Positions 16,272 through 24,584 are shown, counted from the first letter of the stretch. The stretch is DNA of 64,000 nucleotides from Bacillota bacterium (GCA_013178275.1 JABLWZ010000020.1:1-64000); one strand, 5' to 3'. Notes: generated by a model not told the origin, from the letters alone. Numbers and translations: made by a program.

Positions 16272-17327
16272 TCAGCCCATAATGTCCTTTAAAGACGCCA
16301 CCAGGTTCTCGACCTCGCCGCGGGCTCCTACGCTGATGCGCAAATGGTTGTCGATGCGGCGCTGGTCGAAGTGGCGGACGTAGATTCGGCGTTCGGCCAG
16401 GCGCTGGTAAAGTTCTCCCGCGGGCCGCACCGGATGCGATGCGAAGAGGAAGTTGGCCCCCGAGGGGCTGACCTGGAACCCCAGGTCGAGGAGCTGTTCC
16501 CTCAGCCACTCCCGGTTGGCGGTTATCTCCCTGATGTTGGCCCGGGTGTATTCGAGGTCGTTCAGGGCGCTGGCGGCCGCCACCTGGCTCAGGAAGCTCA
16601 CGTTGTAAGAGTCGCGGGTCTTGTCCAGCTCGGTAATCAGGTCGGGGTGGCCGAAGGCGTAACCCACCCGGATGCCGCAGAGGGAGAAGGCCTTGGAGAA
16701 GGTGCGCAGCACCAGCAGGTTGTCGCACTCCTCTATCAGCGGGGTGACGCTTTGCCCGGGTCCGCTGAAGTCGATGTAGGTCTCGTCCACCACCACCAGC
16801 CCGGGGAAGGCGCGGATGAATTCCACTAATTCCGGCCGGGGCAGCAGCATCCCGGTGGGCGAGTTGGGGTTGACGATGACCGCCGCCTTGGCGGGGTGGT
16901 CGAGGAACCGCTCCAGGTCAATCTGGAACCGGTCCCCGGTCTCGATGTACCGGTAGGGGCTGCCGTTTATCTCCGCCGCTGTCTGGTAGTAGGTGTAGGT
17001 GGGGTAGGGCAGCAGCACCAGGTCCTCCCGGTCGATGAAGGTCCGAAACAGCATGGAGATGACCTCGTCGCAGCCGTTGCCGCAGAAAACCTGTTCCTTC
17101 TTTACCCGGTAGGCCTCGGCCAGCTTCTGGCGCAGCACGGAGCTGTCGGGTGAGGGGTACAGCCTCAGCCGGCCGTCGACGGCGTCCTTCAGCGCCCCTA
17201 CCACCACCGGCGAAGGGGGGTAGGGGTTCTCGTTGGTGTTTAGCTTTATGCTGTCTTCATGCGGTCCGGGCTGATACCCCGGTATATAGGGGGCCAGCCC
17301 GGCCACGTTTTTGCGGCTGAATCTCAT
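16272..17327 (-). CDS. hisC: histidinol-phosphate aminotransferase
   Basis: HisC converts imidazole acetol phosphate to histidinol phosphate with glutamate as amino donor, in histidine synthesis. The 351-residue chain has the fold-type I PLP signatures: LNTNENPYPPSP, GNGCDEVISMLF, NPNSPTGMLLP, VVDETYIDF, and the PLP lysine in RTFSKAFSLCGIRVGY. The length is normal for the family. It lies 14 bases downstream of another class I/II aminotransferase and 20 bases upstream of an acyltransferase, with no other his genes nearby. Some HisC-like enzymes act on aromatic amino acids, so exact substrate use is not certain. Confidence 0.88.
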   Translation of the reverse strand: MRFSRKNVAGLAPYIPGYQPGPHEDSIKLNTNENPYPPSPVVVGALKDAVDGRLRLYPSPDSSVLRQKLAEAYRVKKEQVFCGNGCDEVISMLFRTFIDREDLVLLPYPTYTYYQTAAEINGSPYRYIETGDRFQIDLERFLDHPAKAAVIVNPNSPTGMLLPRPELVEFIRAFPGLVVVDETYIDFSGPGQSVTPLIEECDNLLVLRTFSKAFSLCGIRVGYAFGHPDLITELDKTRDSYNVSFLSQVAAASALNDLEYTRANIREITANREWLREQLLDLGFQVSPSGANFLFASHPVRPAGELYQRLAERRIYVRHFDQRRIDNHLRISVGARGEVENLVASLKDIMG

Positions 17328-17341
17328 TGCTCGCCTTTCGT

Positions 17342-18532
17342 CTAGGGTTTCAGTCCGAGTTCTTCCGCCAGGGCCTTAAATGACGGGAGGGAGTTCTGGA
17401 TCATCTTCTTGTCGACGCAGAAGGCGATCCGGAAGTACCCGGGTTTGCCGAAGCCCACCCCCGGAACCACCAGTATATTTTTCTCCGCGGCCTTCTGGGC
17501 GAATTCCAGGCAGCTGGGCAGCGGGCTCCTGGGGAACAGGTAGAACGCCCCCTGCGGCTTGACCATCTGGTAGCCCATGGCGGTCAGGTTGTCGTAGAAC
17601 AGGTCCCGTTTTTCCTGGTACTCGGCGATGTTGACCGACTCCCGCTGCAGCCCGGCCACGATCCGCTGCATCAGCGCGGGGGCGTTGACGAAGCCCAGGA
17701 TACGGTTGCTCATGATCAGCCCGTCCATCATCAGCCCCACCTCGTCGATATCGGGATTGGCCGCGACGTAGCCGATCCGCTCGCCGGGGAGGGCCAGGTC
17801 CTTGCTGTGCGAGGTGCAGAGCAGGCTGTACTTGATGTGCTTGAAGATGGGCGGCACCTTCACCCCATCATAGGATATCTTGGCGTAGGGCTCGTCGGAG
17901 AGCACGTAGATCGGGCGACCGTGCTGCCTGGAGGCGGACTCCAGCACAGCGTTCAGGCGGTCGAGGGACTCGGCGCTGTAGATAACCCCGGTGGGGTTGT
18001 TGGGGTTGTTGATGATTATGGCCCGGGTCTGCGGCCCGATGGCCTGGGCGATGGCGTCGACGTCGATCTGGAAGTCTTCCCGGGTGTCGACCACCTTTAC
18101 CTGGCCGCCGTGGTTTTCGGTGTAGAACTTGTACTCCACGAAAAAGGGCGACAGGATCATCACCTCGTCGCCGGGGTCGAGGATGGTCTTCAGCGAAACG
18201 TTCAGCGCGCCGCTGGCCCCCACGGTCATGACCACGTGGCTCTCGTTCACCGGCCGGCCGCTGTTTTCGGCCAGCACCTCGGCTACCGCCCGCCGGGTCT
18301 CCGCGTAGCCCGCGTTGCTCATGTAGCGGTGCATCCCGGGGGTGGGGTCGTCCGCGAGTTCCCGCAGTATCTTTTTCATGGCAGCGGGCGGCTCGATGTT
18401 GGGGTTGCCGATCGAAAAGTCGTAGACCTTGTCTTCTCCGTACAGCTTTTTCAGCCGGTCTCCTTCCTCAAACATCTTGCGGATGAGGGAGGATCCGCCG
18501 AGCTGATTTTTTATGCGGTTCGATACGGTAAT
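17342..18532 (-). CDS. PLP-dependent aspartate-type aminotransferase with probable ATT start
   Basis: This is a class I/II aminotransferase. Its signatures are DFSIGNPNIEPP, MTVGASGALNVSLKTILDPGDEV, NNPNNPTGVIYS, SDEPYAKI and the PLP lysine in TSHSKDLALPGERIGY. The only ATG (18475) lacks a ribosome-binding site. The frame continues upstream with 19 conserved-looking codons (TVSNRIKNQLGGSSLIRK) that relatives, as I recall them, also have. There is no ATG, GTG or TTG between the upstream stop and 18475, but GGGGAG sits six bases before an ATT at 18532. I therefore take ATT as the start, giving 396 residues. First gene of the operon with hisC. Substrate not resolved. Confidence 0.8.
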   Translation of the reverse strand: MTVSNRIKNQLGGSSLIRKMFEEGDRLKKLYGEDKVYDFSIGNPNIEPPAAMKKILRELADDPTPGMHRYMSNAGYAETRRAVAEVLAENSGRPVNESHVVMTVGASGALNVSLKTILDPGDEVMILSPFFVEYKFYTENHGGQVKVVDTREDFQIDVDAIAQAIGPQTRAIIINNPNNPTGVIYSAESLDRLNAVLESASRQHGRPIYVLSDEPYAKISYDGVKVPPIFKHIKYSLLCTSHSKDLALPGERIGYVAANPDIDEVGLMMDGLIMSNRILGFVNAPALMQRIVAGLQRESVNIAEYQEKRDLFYDNLTAMGYQMVKPQGAFYLFPRSPLPSCLEFAQKAAEKNILVVPGVGFGKPGYFRIAFCVDKKMIQNSLPSFKALAEELGLKP

Positions 18533-18676
18533 GGTAATCTCCCCTTTCTGGTTTAACCTCCGGCGCTGTCATAAGGCCCGCCCGGGGACTTTCTGACAGC
18601 CGATCAACTACGGCTTATCGCCTGGGCTGAAAGCTCGACGGCAGCCTGGTTTTCTATATATAACTATATTATAGTT

Positions 18677-20059
18677 TTGGAGAGGGATAAGCAATATCGG
18701 CTGGCAGGATATGGCCGGGCTATAGCGAATATGGTTTATAAGGTAAGAATAGGAGGTTTTCGCGCTATCAAACCCGAGACCGTCAGAGAGAAGTTCAGGT
18801 TCGTGAGCTGCGACCCGCGCTGGTCGTTCGCGGAATACACCACCCGCCAGACCATGGCTCTGACCCATGGATACCACAAGTACCCGGCCAAGTTCATACC
18901 GCCGCTGGCTGCCCGGCTGATAGAGGAGTATTCTTCTCCCGGGGACCTGGTGGGGGACCCGTTCATGGGATCGGGCACTACCCTGGTGGAGTCGATCATC
19001 CACGGCCGCCGCGCTGTCGGTGTCGATATAAACCCCATCGCCTGGCTGATCAGCAAGGTCAAGACTACCCCGCTGGAGCCGGCAAAACTCACGCAGGTGC
19101 TGGAGGAACTCAAGGAATCGCTGCCCACCGATGGTGAGGGACGGCTGATTAAAGCAGGAAAGCCCTCCCGGCTGATCCACGAGCGGATCGACTACTGGTT
19201 CGCCGAACCCAACCGCTCAGAGCTGGAGGTGGTGCTCGACCAGATAAACCGGGAACCCAATGACGATATCCGACGGTTCCTGCTCTGCGGTTTTTCCAAT
19301 GTCCTGAAGACCTGCAGCCGCTGGTTGATGAAGTCGTCCAAACCGACGGTGGACAGGCAGAAGGTGATCCCCCCGCTGGTCCCTGCCCTGCTGCGGCAGC
19401 TGCAGCGCATGGAACAGCGCAACCTCCTGTTTTTCGAGGAGGTCCGGGGAAGCGGGCCCCCGGCCTGGGCCAAGGTGGTCAACGGTGATGCCCGAAGCCT
19501 GCCGGTAAAGGCCGGCAGCATCGACCTGATCGTGACCTCGCCGCCATATGTCACCTCTTACGAGTATGCCGACCTGCACCAGCTCTCCAACCTGGTGCTG
19601 GGCTTCGCCACTGACCTGCGGGAGCTGCGGCAGACCTTCATCGGGTCGGTCCGGGCGGCTGAGGTGGAGGAGGTGCTGCTAAGCCCACTGGCAAAGCTTA
19701 CGGTGGACCGCCTGACGACGGCCAACCGGATAGAGGGGCGCGGGGCACTGACCTACTTTCAGTCCATGCAGCAGTGCCTGCGGGAGATGCATGAGAAGCT
19801 GAAACAGGGAGCCCGGGCCTGCCTGGTGATCGGGGATACCGAGTTGAAGAAGGTACCGGTGCCGAACGCGGAGGTTTTCGCCGAGACCGGTGAGCGGCTG
19901 GGCCTGGAACTCGAACGGGTGATCAAGCGCTGTATCCCATCGAAGATACTGCCTCAGACCCGCGACCCGCGCACCGGCAGGTTCACCTCCGCCCGCAAGG
20001 CCAAAGCCCTGGCCTATCCCGAGGAGTATATCCTGGTGATGCGCAAACCGAAAGCATAG
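18677..20059 (+). CDS. orphan DNA methyltransferase (SPPY type)
   Basis: This 460-residue S-adenosylmethionine-dependent DNA methylase has AdoMet-binding motif DPFMGSGTT at 94-102 and catalytic motif TSPPY at 287-291, typical of N4-cytosine or N6-adenine enzymes. The N-terminal HGYHKYPAKFIP stretch is characteristic of a widespread clostridial group. No restriction gene is adjacent, so it may be a regulatory or orphan methylase. The start is uncertain: TTG 18677, ATG 18731 or GTG 18801. The only strong ribosome-binding site (AGGAGG, 18751-18756) lies ten bases before an in-frame ATC at 18767. Confidence 0.82.
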   Translation: MERDKQYRLAGYGRAIANMVYKVRIGGFRAIKPETVREKFRFVSCDPRWSFAEYTTRQTMALTHGYHKYPAKFIPPLAARLIEEYSSPGDLVGDPFMGSGTTLVESIIHGRRAVGVDINPIAWLISKVKTTPLEPAKLTQVLEELKESLPTDGEGRLIKAGKPSRLIHERIDYWFAEPNRSELEVVLDQINREPNDDIRRFLLCGFSNVLKTCSRWLMKSSKPTVDRQKVIPPLVPALLRQLQRMEQRNLLFFEEVRGSGPPAWAKVVNGDARSLPVKAGSIDLIVTSPPYVTSYEYADLHQLSNLVLGFATDLRELRQTFIGSVRAAEVEEVLLSPLAKLTVDRLTTANRIEGRGALTYFQSMQQCLREMHEKLKQGARACLVIGDTELKKVPVPNAEVFAETGERLGLELERVIKRCIPSKILPQTRDPRTGRFTSARKAKALAYPEEYILVMRKPKA

Positions 20060-20080
20060 TACCGCAGGGTTTTGCTGTCG

Positions 20081-20117
20081 AACCGGCTGTGAGGAGCGGC
20101 CGGTTATTATTTTTTTG
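20081..20117 (+). terminator. terminator after the DNA methylase
   Basis: AACCGGC at 20081-20087 pairs with GCCGGTT at 20099-20105, followed by ATTATTTTTTT. Confidence 0.8.
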
Positions 20118-20194
20118 TAGAAAATAAGAAACATTTTCCGATGGCGTGAATATCTTTAGCATAGGAGTGATTTATTTATCGAAGAGGGGTACTC

Positions 20195-20962
20195 ATGGGG
20201 GTAGCGGCGAAGGAAGGACTGAAAGAGGAAAACCGCCTGATGGCTGAACCCGTAAATCCCTCCCCGGGAGGGTCGGGACTGTGGCTGGAAGTGCTCCGGC
20301 TGCAGCGGATGAAGCTCCTGGGCGAGGTCGCGGCCGAGGTCGTACACGAGATACGCAATCCGATAGCTGTATTGCGTGGGATGCTGCAGGTCCTGAAAGA
20401 AAGAAGCGGCGCGGGTGACCGTGAGTGCTTCGACCTGATGCTCGACGAGGTGGACCGGGTGAACGCGATGGTCGGTGAGCTGCTGTGCCTGGCCGGGAAA
20501 GGGGGGCAGCCGATCCCCAGCGCCGGTCAGGAACCAAGTGACCTGAACCTGCTGCTGCGGAGGATATACCCCCTGCTGGCGGCGTACGCCTCGGCGGAGG
20601 GGAAACGGGTGCTGCTCATAACCGAGGAACTGCCCCGACTGGCGCTGAACGAGAACGAGATGCGGCAGCTGATCCTTAACCTGGCTAGAAATGGACTAGA
20701 GGCGATGGGGTCGGATGGGACCCTTACCATCAGCACCGGCTGCCAGCCGGGTGAAGTGGTGCTGGCCTTTGCCGACCAGGGAGGGGGGATCGAGCCCGAG
20801 ATGCTGGCGAGGCTGGGAACACCGTTCCTGTCCGCCAAGGGAGGAGGCACCGGCCTGGGGCTGGCGGTGTGCTACCGCATCGCTGAACGCCACCAGGCAA
20901 GGATCGTGGTAAAGACCAGCCCCGGGGGAACCACCTTTCAGGTGCGTTTCCACGTAGATTAA
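20195..20962 (+). CDS. soluble sensor histidine kinase, no recognisable sensor domain
   Basis: This 255-residue kinase has a phosphorylation helix with H51 in VVHEIRNPI and an ATPase domain with N-box LILNLARNGLEAM, G1 DQGGGI and G2 GGGTGLGLA. Only about 30 residues precede the H-box region and there is no membrane helix, so any signal must come through protein partners. No response regulator is adjacent; in spore-formers such orphan kinases often feed the Spo0A phosphorelay, which is inference here. GAGGGGT precedes the ATG. It lies at the edge of a cluster of small probable spore-related genes. Confidence 0.88.
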   Translation: MGVAAKEGLKEENRLMAEPVNPSPGGSGLWLEVLRLQRMKLLGEVAAEVVHEIRNPIAVLRGMLQVLKERSGAGDRECFDLMLDEVDRVNAMVGELLCLAGKGGQPIPSAGQEPSDLNLLLRRIYPLLAAYASAEGKRVLLITEELPRLALNENEMRQLILNLARNGLEAMGSDGTLTISTGCQPGEVVLAFADQGGGIEPEMLARLGTPFLSAKGGGTGLGLAVCYRIAERHQARIVVKTSPGGTTFQVRFHVD

Positions 20963-21003
20963 GCTTGAGTGAGCTAAAGAATAATTCAGCCAGGGAAAAA
21001 ATT

Positions 21004-21030
21004 AACCCCCGCCAGGGGGTTTTGGTTTTA
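21004..21030 (+). terminator. terminator after the histidine kinase
   Basis: AACCCCC at 21004-21010 and GGGGGTT flank a GCCA loop and are followed by TTGGTTTT. Confidence 0.75.
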
Positions 21031-21048
21031 TGAAGGTTCTTTCCGGTG

Positions 21049-21336
21049 CTACTTGTCACCGGGTTTGTTCTTCATCATCTCCAGGAAGGACTCCAGGTTG
21101 CCCATTTGGGGGGGAAGGCCCGACTGGGACAGGTTGGACAGCATCTGGCCGATCATCATGATCAGGTTGGGGTCTGGTTTCAGGGCTCCGCTGGAGAACT
21201 GGTTGAAGAGTCCGCGCAGCTGTAACTTCTGCTCTTCCGGCAGGTTCAAAGACTCCAGCATCTTTTCGAACGCCTGCGGGTTTTGCAGAAACAGGCCCAC
21301 CTGGGCCATTACCTGGTTGATATCGGGGATCGACAT
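21049..21336 (-). CDS. small helical protein, 95 residues, paralogue of the 91-residue protein at 21712
   Basis: The function is unknown. The chain begins MSIPDINQVMAQVGLFLQNPQAFEKM and ends with Met/Pro-rich helices. The gene at 21712-21987 shares the layout: S-x-P-D-I-N at the start, a phenylalanine-x-x-N-P-x-A-F motif, a short E-x-Q-K-x-x-L-x-x-L-F helix and a C-terminal segment with M-E-x-M. This shows an ancient duplication. AGGTGATTT precedes the ATG. No signal or membrane segment. The two copies flank a 42-residue membrane protein. Confidence 0.72.
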   Translation of the reverse strand: MSIPDINQVMAQVGLFLQNPQAFEKMLESLNLPEEQKLQLRGLFNQFSSGALKPDPNLIMMIGQMLSNLSQSGLPPQMGNLESFLEMMKNKPGDK

Positions 21337-21499
21337 TAAAAATCACCTCGCATTAATGATATTCCGAAGGGTTCCCGGGTGTTACTACTTCAGCCTCCCC
21401 GGGGGCAGGTAAAAAGTGTTAGCAGTGAAGTCGTTCTGTAACCATTTTGGGCACGGTGGAATATCTTATATTAACTTTTTACAGTAAGGGGGATTATTG

Positions 21500-21628
21500 A
21501 TGTCTGAGAAATATGACGTGGCGATCGACTTCGTAAAGACCAACTGGATCTTTATCGTCCCGGTGGTGCTCCTGATACTGGTGTTCGTGGCCGGCCGCAC
21601 CTTTGGGATAAGAGATAAAGACTTTTAA
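21500..21628 (+). CDS. single-span membrane micro-protein, 42 residues
   Basis: This short gene would be missed by usual length cut-offs. It encodes an acidic/polar N-terminus (MSEKYDVAIDFVKTN), one membrane helix (WIFIVPVVLLILVFVAG, about 16-32) and a basic tail (RTFGIRDKDF). AAGGGGG lies seven bases before the ATG. Codon use is ordinary and the stop is followed by a strong hairpin. The function is unknown; its place between two paralogous small proteins suggests a membrane partner. Confidence 0.65.
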   Translation: MSEKYDVAIDFVKTNWIFIVPVVLLILVFVAGRTFGIRDKDF

Positions 21629-21663
21629 GAGCTGCTCAGCTGCAAATGAGACGAGGCAGTAGA

Positions 21664-21693
21664 AGAATCCTCTAAGCGGGCTTAGAGGATTCT
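21664..21693. terminator. long perfect hairpin between convergent small genes
   Basis: A 13-bp perfect stem (AGAATCCTCTAAG / CTTAGAGGATTCT) surrounds a CGGG loop. It lies between the ends of the 42-residue gene and the convergent 91-residue gene. T runs are weak on both sides, so it may act as a shared terminator or RNA-stabilising hairpin. Confidence 0.6.
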
Positions 21694-21711
21694 ATCATCG
21701 AAGGTGATGGA

Positions 21712-21987
21712 TCATGGTTTTTTCTTGGTCATCTGCTCCATGATGGAATCGACGCTGCTCAGTTCAGGGGGTATTTTGGACTTAAAACTGGCAAGCAGGT
21801 CATTGACCTGGCTTAAGGGGTCCTGGGGCATGCTGCCTCCCAGCATCATCTGGAAGAGCGATTTCAGCTTCTGCTTCTGGTCTTCGGTCATGTTCGGGTT
21901 TTCGCTGATGAATTTGTTGAATGCCTCGGGGTTTTGCATGAAGAAACTGGCCCGGGAGATCAATTCATTGATATCTGGCTTTGACAA
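21712..21987 (-). CDS. small helical protein, 91 residues, paralogue of 21049-21336
   Basis: The start is the TTG at 21987, placed five bases after GAGGTGA; this gives MSKPDINELISRASFFMQNPEAF, matching the start of the 95-residue paralogue. The chain continues MTEDQKQKLKSLFQMML and ends DSIMEQMTKKKP. A longer open frame upstream has no ribosome-binding site. Function unknown; soluble, helical, Met-rich. Confidence 0.72.
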   Translation of the reverse strand: MSKPDINELISRASFFMQNPEAFNKFISENPNMTEDQKQKLKSLFQMMLGGSMPQDPLSQVNDLLASFKSKIPPELSSVDSIMEQMTKKKP

Positions 21988-22167
21988 TGTAATCACCTCA
22001 AGACATGATATTCCCTTGGTATGTAATATGTTACCACTCGGGGGTTGATAAATTTGGCTACAGTCCTGGAACATAAAAGGGTGGCGTGAATATCATATTT
22101 TAGGAGACAGCATTAATAGAAAACCTTCTTTAGGTTATAGATATGGATCAGAGCGAGGTGGTTACTG

Positions 22168-22926
22168 ATGAGTTACTCGTCTCGGCGAGGGCTTGAAGAA
22201 TTGAAAAGCATCGAGAAACAGCTGCCGCTTTTTTACTCCAAGATCAACAACCTGGAAAAGCGGCAGAACGAGCTTAAGTCGTTGTTGGCCGAGGCTGATG
22301 CTGAAAGGGATGTAGTGAAGGACAAGGATAGAGACGCCCGGGCCCTGGTTAAACCGCCTGCTGTCAGTCGAATCGCCCCACCGCCGAAGCCGCCTCTGCA
22401 GCAGCCGCGGCCGCCGGTCGGGATGCTCAGCGCCCCAACCGCCAAGACAGAACCGGTCAAGATCCTGGACCTGCTGCAGAAGGATAAGGTGATGGGGATA
22501 CTGGGCGAGGCCAACGGGCAGCTCAAGGTGCTGAACAATGTGGTGACCCGGGCGGTGGGCACGGTGGAGTCGATCCTGATGATCGTCGACTTCCTGGAGA
22601 AGAACGGCCAGGACCTGCAGCGACTGATCGAGATGGCCAGGATGTTTGGGGTGTCCAGTGAGGGTGAGGGTAAATCCGGCGGAACCGGCGGAGGCCCCTT
22701 TAACCCGGAGATGGTTTCGGAGATGCTGAAGTCGCCTCAGTTTGCCCAACTGGTCTCCCAGGTCCTGTCCAACATGAAGCAGCCGGGAGAGGCCCCGGTG
22801 GAGGCTGCGGAGGTGGAGCAGCCGGAGGGGGCGGCGGGTCCGGTTCCTCGGCAGGGGATGTTTTTCGGTCCCCCGGGATGGGGCCCTTGGGGTTTTATGA
22901 GAAGGGAAGAGAACCAGCCGGAGTAG
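22168..22926 (+). CDS. hypothetical protein with coiled coil and proline-rich linker, 252 residues
   Basis: I do not recognise a family. Residues 5-55 form a coiled coil (LEELKSIEKQL, NNLEKRQNELKSLLAEADAERD). Residues 60-90 are a Pro-rich linker with PPPKPPLQQPRPP. Residues 95-150 are amphipathic (ILDLLQKDKVMGILGEANGQL, VESILMIVDFLEKNG). The C-terminal part has a helix EMVSEMLKSPQFAQLVSQVL, faintly like the two small paralogues upstream, and ends in Pro/Gly/Trp-rich sequence. GAGGTGG precedes the ATG. The layout suits a structural or scaffold protein; a spore role is guesswork from context. Confidence 0.65.
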   Translation: MSYSSRRGLEELKSIEKQLPLFYSKINNLEKRQNELKSLLAEADAERDVVKDKDRDARALVKPPAVSRIAPPPKPPLQQPRPPVGMLSAPTAKTEPVKILDLLQKDKVMGILGEANGQLKVLNNVVTRAVGTVESILMIVDFLEKNGQDLQRLIEMARMFGVSSEGEGKSGGTGGGPFNPEMVSEMLKSPQFAQLVSQVLSNMKQPGEAPVEAAEVEQPEGAAGPVPRQGMFFGPPGWGPWGFMRREENQPE

Positions 22927-22931
22927 TGATT

Positions 22932-22959
22932 AAAACCCAGGGGTAAGGCCCTGGGTTTT
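22932..22959. terminator. bidirectional terminator
   Basis: AAAACCCAGGG (22932-22942) and CCCTGGGTTTT (22949-22959) form an 11-bp stem that carries its own T and A runs. It serves two convergent genes. Nearly the same hairpin recurs at 25275-25301. Confidence 0.85.
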
Positions 22960-22969
22960 GACGTTTCTA

Positions 22970-23488
22970 TCAGCGCCGGCGGTTGGCGAAGGCCAGGGCC
23001 AGGCTCCCGACCAGCCAGGCCCAGTTGCCGCTTAGAAAGCCCGCCGCCGATTGCGCCCCCTGCTTCAACGACTCCCAGAGGCTGCCGGCGCTCCCCGGTC
23101 CATCCTGCTGCAGCAGCCAGGCAAGGGCTTCCGCAGCGGCCTGCTGCTGACTCTGGTTTTTTACCCGCAGCAGGTGCTGGTTGTTTATCTTCCGATGGCT
23201 GTAAACCAGAAAGGTGTCGTTCAGCAGCAGCCAGCTGATCCCCTTCTGCTGGAACTGCTTCAGCATGGTGTCCAGCGGCGGCATCCAGTAGGAGAAGTCG
23301 CGGGGGTAGATGCCTTTCGCGCCCACCACGATCCCCATCTGTTTTAAAGATGGGCTGTCGGAGGCCACGACATCGTATACCTCCTTACCGGCCCAGGGTG
23401 GCCAGTTGGCCACGAATTCGTCATCTGCCTGGGGTTCCCACTGCATCCCGAGATTTTTCAGCCTTTTCGCGGTGTCGATACTTATCAT
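22970..23488 (-). CDS. hypothetical protein, 172 residues, C-terminal hydrophobic segment
   Basis: No family recognised. The start is the ATG at 23488, behind GGGAGGA; the longer open frame upstream lacks a site. The N-terminal 110 residues look like a soluble domain with an SIDTAKRLKNLGMQWEPQADDEF opening and many Trp/Pro residues. A Gln/Ala-rich helix (QSQQQAAAEALAWLLQQ) follows, then a short hydrophobic C-terminus (NWAWLVGSLALAFANRRR) that may be a membrane tail anchor. It lies within the cluster of small proteins next to the Cys/Gly family. Confidence 0.6.
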   Translation of the reverse strand: MISIDTAKRLKNLGMQWEPQADDEFVANWPPWAGKEVYDVVASDSPSLKQMGIVVGAKGIYPRDFSYWMPPLDTMLKQFQQKGISWLLLNDTFLVYSHRKINNQHLLRVKNQSQQQAAAEALAWLLQQDGPGSAGSLWESLKQGAQSAAGFLSGNWAWLVGSLALAFANRRR

Positions 23489-23679
23489 GCAGATTCCTCC
23501 CGCTCCCCATTTGAGATATTTTATTCCAGTCGTGGTAAAGAGGAACCATGGGCCTTTTCCCGGGTGGGGGGAAGCGTTTAAGGCCAGCCGTTCCAAACGG
23601 TTGGAACCTGGCTTCCTTTATCACCATTTCTAAGGGAATTGAATACTATGAGTTAACACTACAGAGAGGGGGGTTTTTA

Positions 23680-23811
23680 ATGGCTGAGGTTGAACAGTTT
23701 GCTGGAGTCGGCTTCGGCGGAATCGGCATCTGCCATCTGGCCGCCTGCGTGGCTATCCTGCTGGTTATCTGCTGCTGCTTCGGGTGGGCCTGCGGCGGTG
23801 GTTGGGTGTAA
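23680..23811 (+). CDS. tiny Cys/Gly-rich hydrophobic protein, copy 1 (43 residues)
   Basis: This is one of four related micro-genes. The chain starts MAEVEQFAGVGFGGIGI and continues with one hydrophobic stretch containing CHLAACVAILLVICCCFGW, ending ACGGGWV. The six cysteines and the glycine frame are shared with the copies at 24627, 24978 and 25345; it is almost identical to the last one. GAGGGGGG lies upstream of the ATG. The shape (Gly/Phe-rich start plus a membrane-length segment) recalls YjcZ-type sporulation proteins, but the cysteine pattern is different. Function unknown. Confidence 0.78.
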   Translation: MAEVEQFAGVGFGGIGICHLAACVAILLVICCCFGWACGGGWV

Positions 23812-23826
23812 TAGAGCCTCTAGCGT

Positions 23827-23856
23827 GTAATCCCCTGTAAAGGGGATTACTTTTTT
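23827..23856 (+). terminator. terminator after Cys/Gly copy 1
   Basis: GTAATCCCC (23827-23835) pairs with GGGGATTAC (23842-23850), followed by TTTTTT. Confidence 0.9.
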
Positions 23857-23885
23857 ACTTGTTTGAAAGGTTGGGGGGGTAGAGA

Positions 23886-24521
23886 TTGGAACTCTGGGAG
23901 GAATACGGTGGGTTTTACGACACGGTGAACACCTCGCCGCCGTACCGGGCGATGCTGCACGAGGTATACCGGGAGCTGCGGGTAAAAGATGGGGATACGG
24001 TGCTGGACGCGGGCTGCGGCACTGGAAACCTGTGTAAGCTTCTGGTCAGCGGGGGCACCGCCCGGGTGGTGGGCATCGACTTTTCGCCGACCATGCTGAA
24101 AACAGCGGCGGATAAGCTGAAGGGCTCCGGTGTCAAGCTGCTGCAGATGAACCTCGATGCGCGCCTCGCGCTGGAGGACCAGAGCTTCGACCAAGTGGCG
24201 GCTGTCCATTCGCTGTACGCGGTGAAGGATCCGGGACCGGTCCTGGGTGAGTTTTACCGGGTGCTGAGGCCGGGGGGCCGACTGGTCGTGGTCAACCCCT
24301 CCCCCTGGGCCAGGCCGCCGGGGGGAGGCCTTTTCGGTGGATCGCGGGTGGCCCGGATGAACTCCATCAACTCGGTGATCTTTCAGAAGGGGATGACCAA
24401 GGAGTTTCATTTCCTGTCCCCACAGAGGCTGCTGGAGCTGCTGACCGCGGCTGGATTCAAGCAGGTGAGGATGAAGCCGACCTATGGGGGCAACAGCATC
24501 CTGGCGACGGCGGTCAGGTAA
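23886..24521 (+). CDS. class I SAM-dependent methyltransferase
   Basis: This 211-residue methyltransferase has AdoMet motif I VLDAGCGTGNLCKLL near residue 39, acidic motif II GIDFSPTMLKTAA, and the post-motif FDQVAAVHSLYAVKDPGPVLGEFYRVLRPGGRLVVVNP. This is the Methyltransf_11 type. It begins at TTG 23886, behind a GGGGGGTAGAG stretch. The substrate is unknown. It is the only ordinary enzyme inside the micro-protein cluster, so it could modify a neighbour, but nothing in the sequence proves that. Confidence 0.85.
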   Translation: MELWEEYGGFYDTVNTSPPYRAMLHEVYRELRVKDGDTVLDAGCGTGNLCKLLVSGGTARVVGIDFSPTMLKTAADKLKGSGVKLLQMNLDARLALEDQSFDQVAAVHSLYAVKDPGPVLGEFYRVLRPGGRLVVVNPSPWARPPGGGLFGGSRVARMNSINSVIFQKGMTKEFHFLSPQRLLELLTAAGFKQVRMKPTYGGNSILATAVR

Positions 24522-24558
24522 AACTGGCCGAAAAATTGCTCTATAAGGCATATCAGTT

Positions 24559-24584
24559 TAAAGGCCCCGGGATGATCCGGGGCC
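24559..24584 (-). terminator. probable terminator after Cys/Gly copy 2
   Basis: GGCCCCGG and CCGGGGCC form an 8-bp stem around a GATGAT loop. On the minus strand it is followed by TTTAAACT, a weak T run. Confidence 0.55.

Noticed and set aside
16252..16728. N-terminal extension of the acyltransferase frame into hisC
   Set aside because: The extension is antisense-like Arg/Pro/Gly-rich sequence overlapping hisC. AAAGGAGG and the family motif fix the start at 16251.
20961..20975. 15-base match AAGCTTGAGTGAGCT with 54882-54896
   Set aside because: One or two matches of this length are expected by chance in 64 kb, and the flanks do not extend the similarity.
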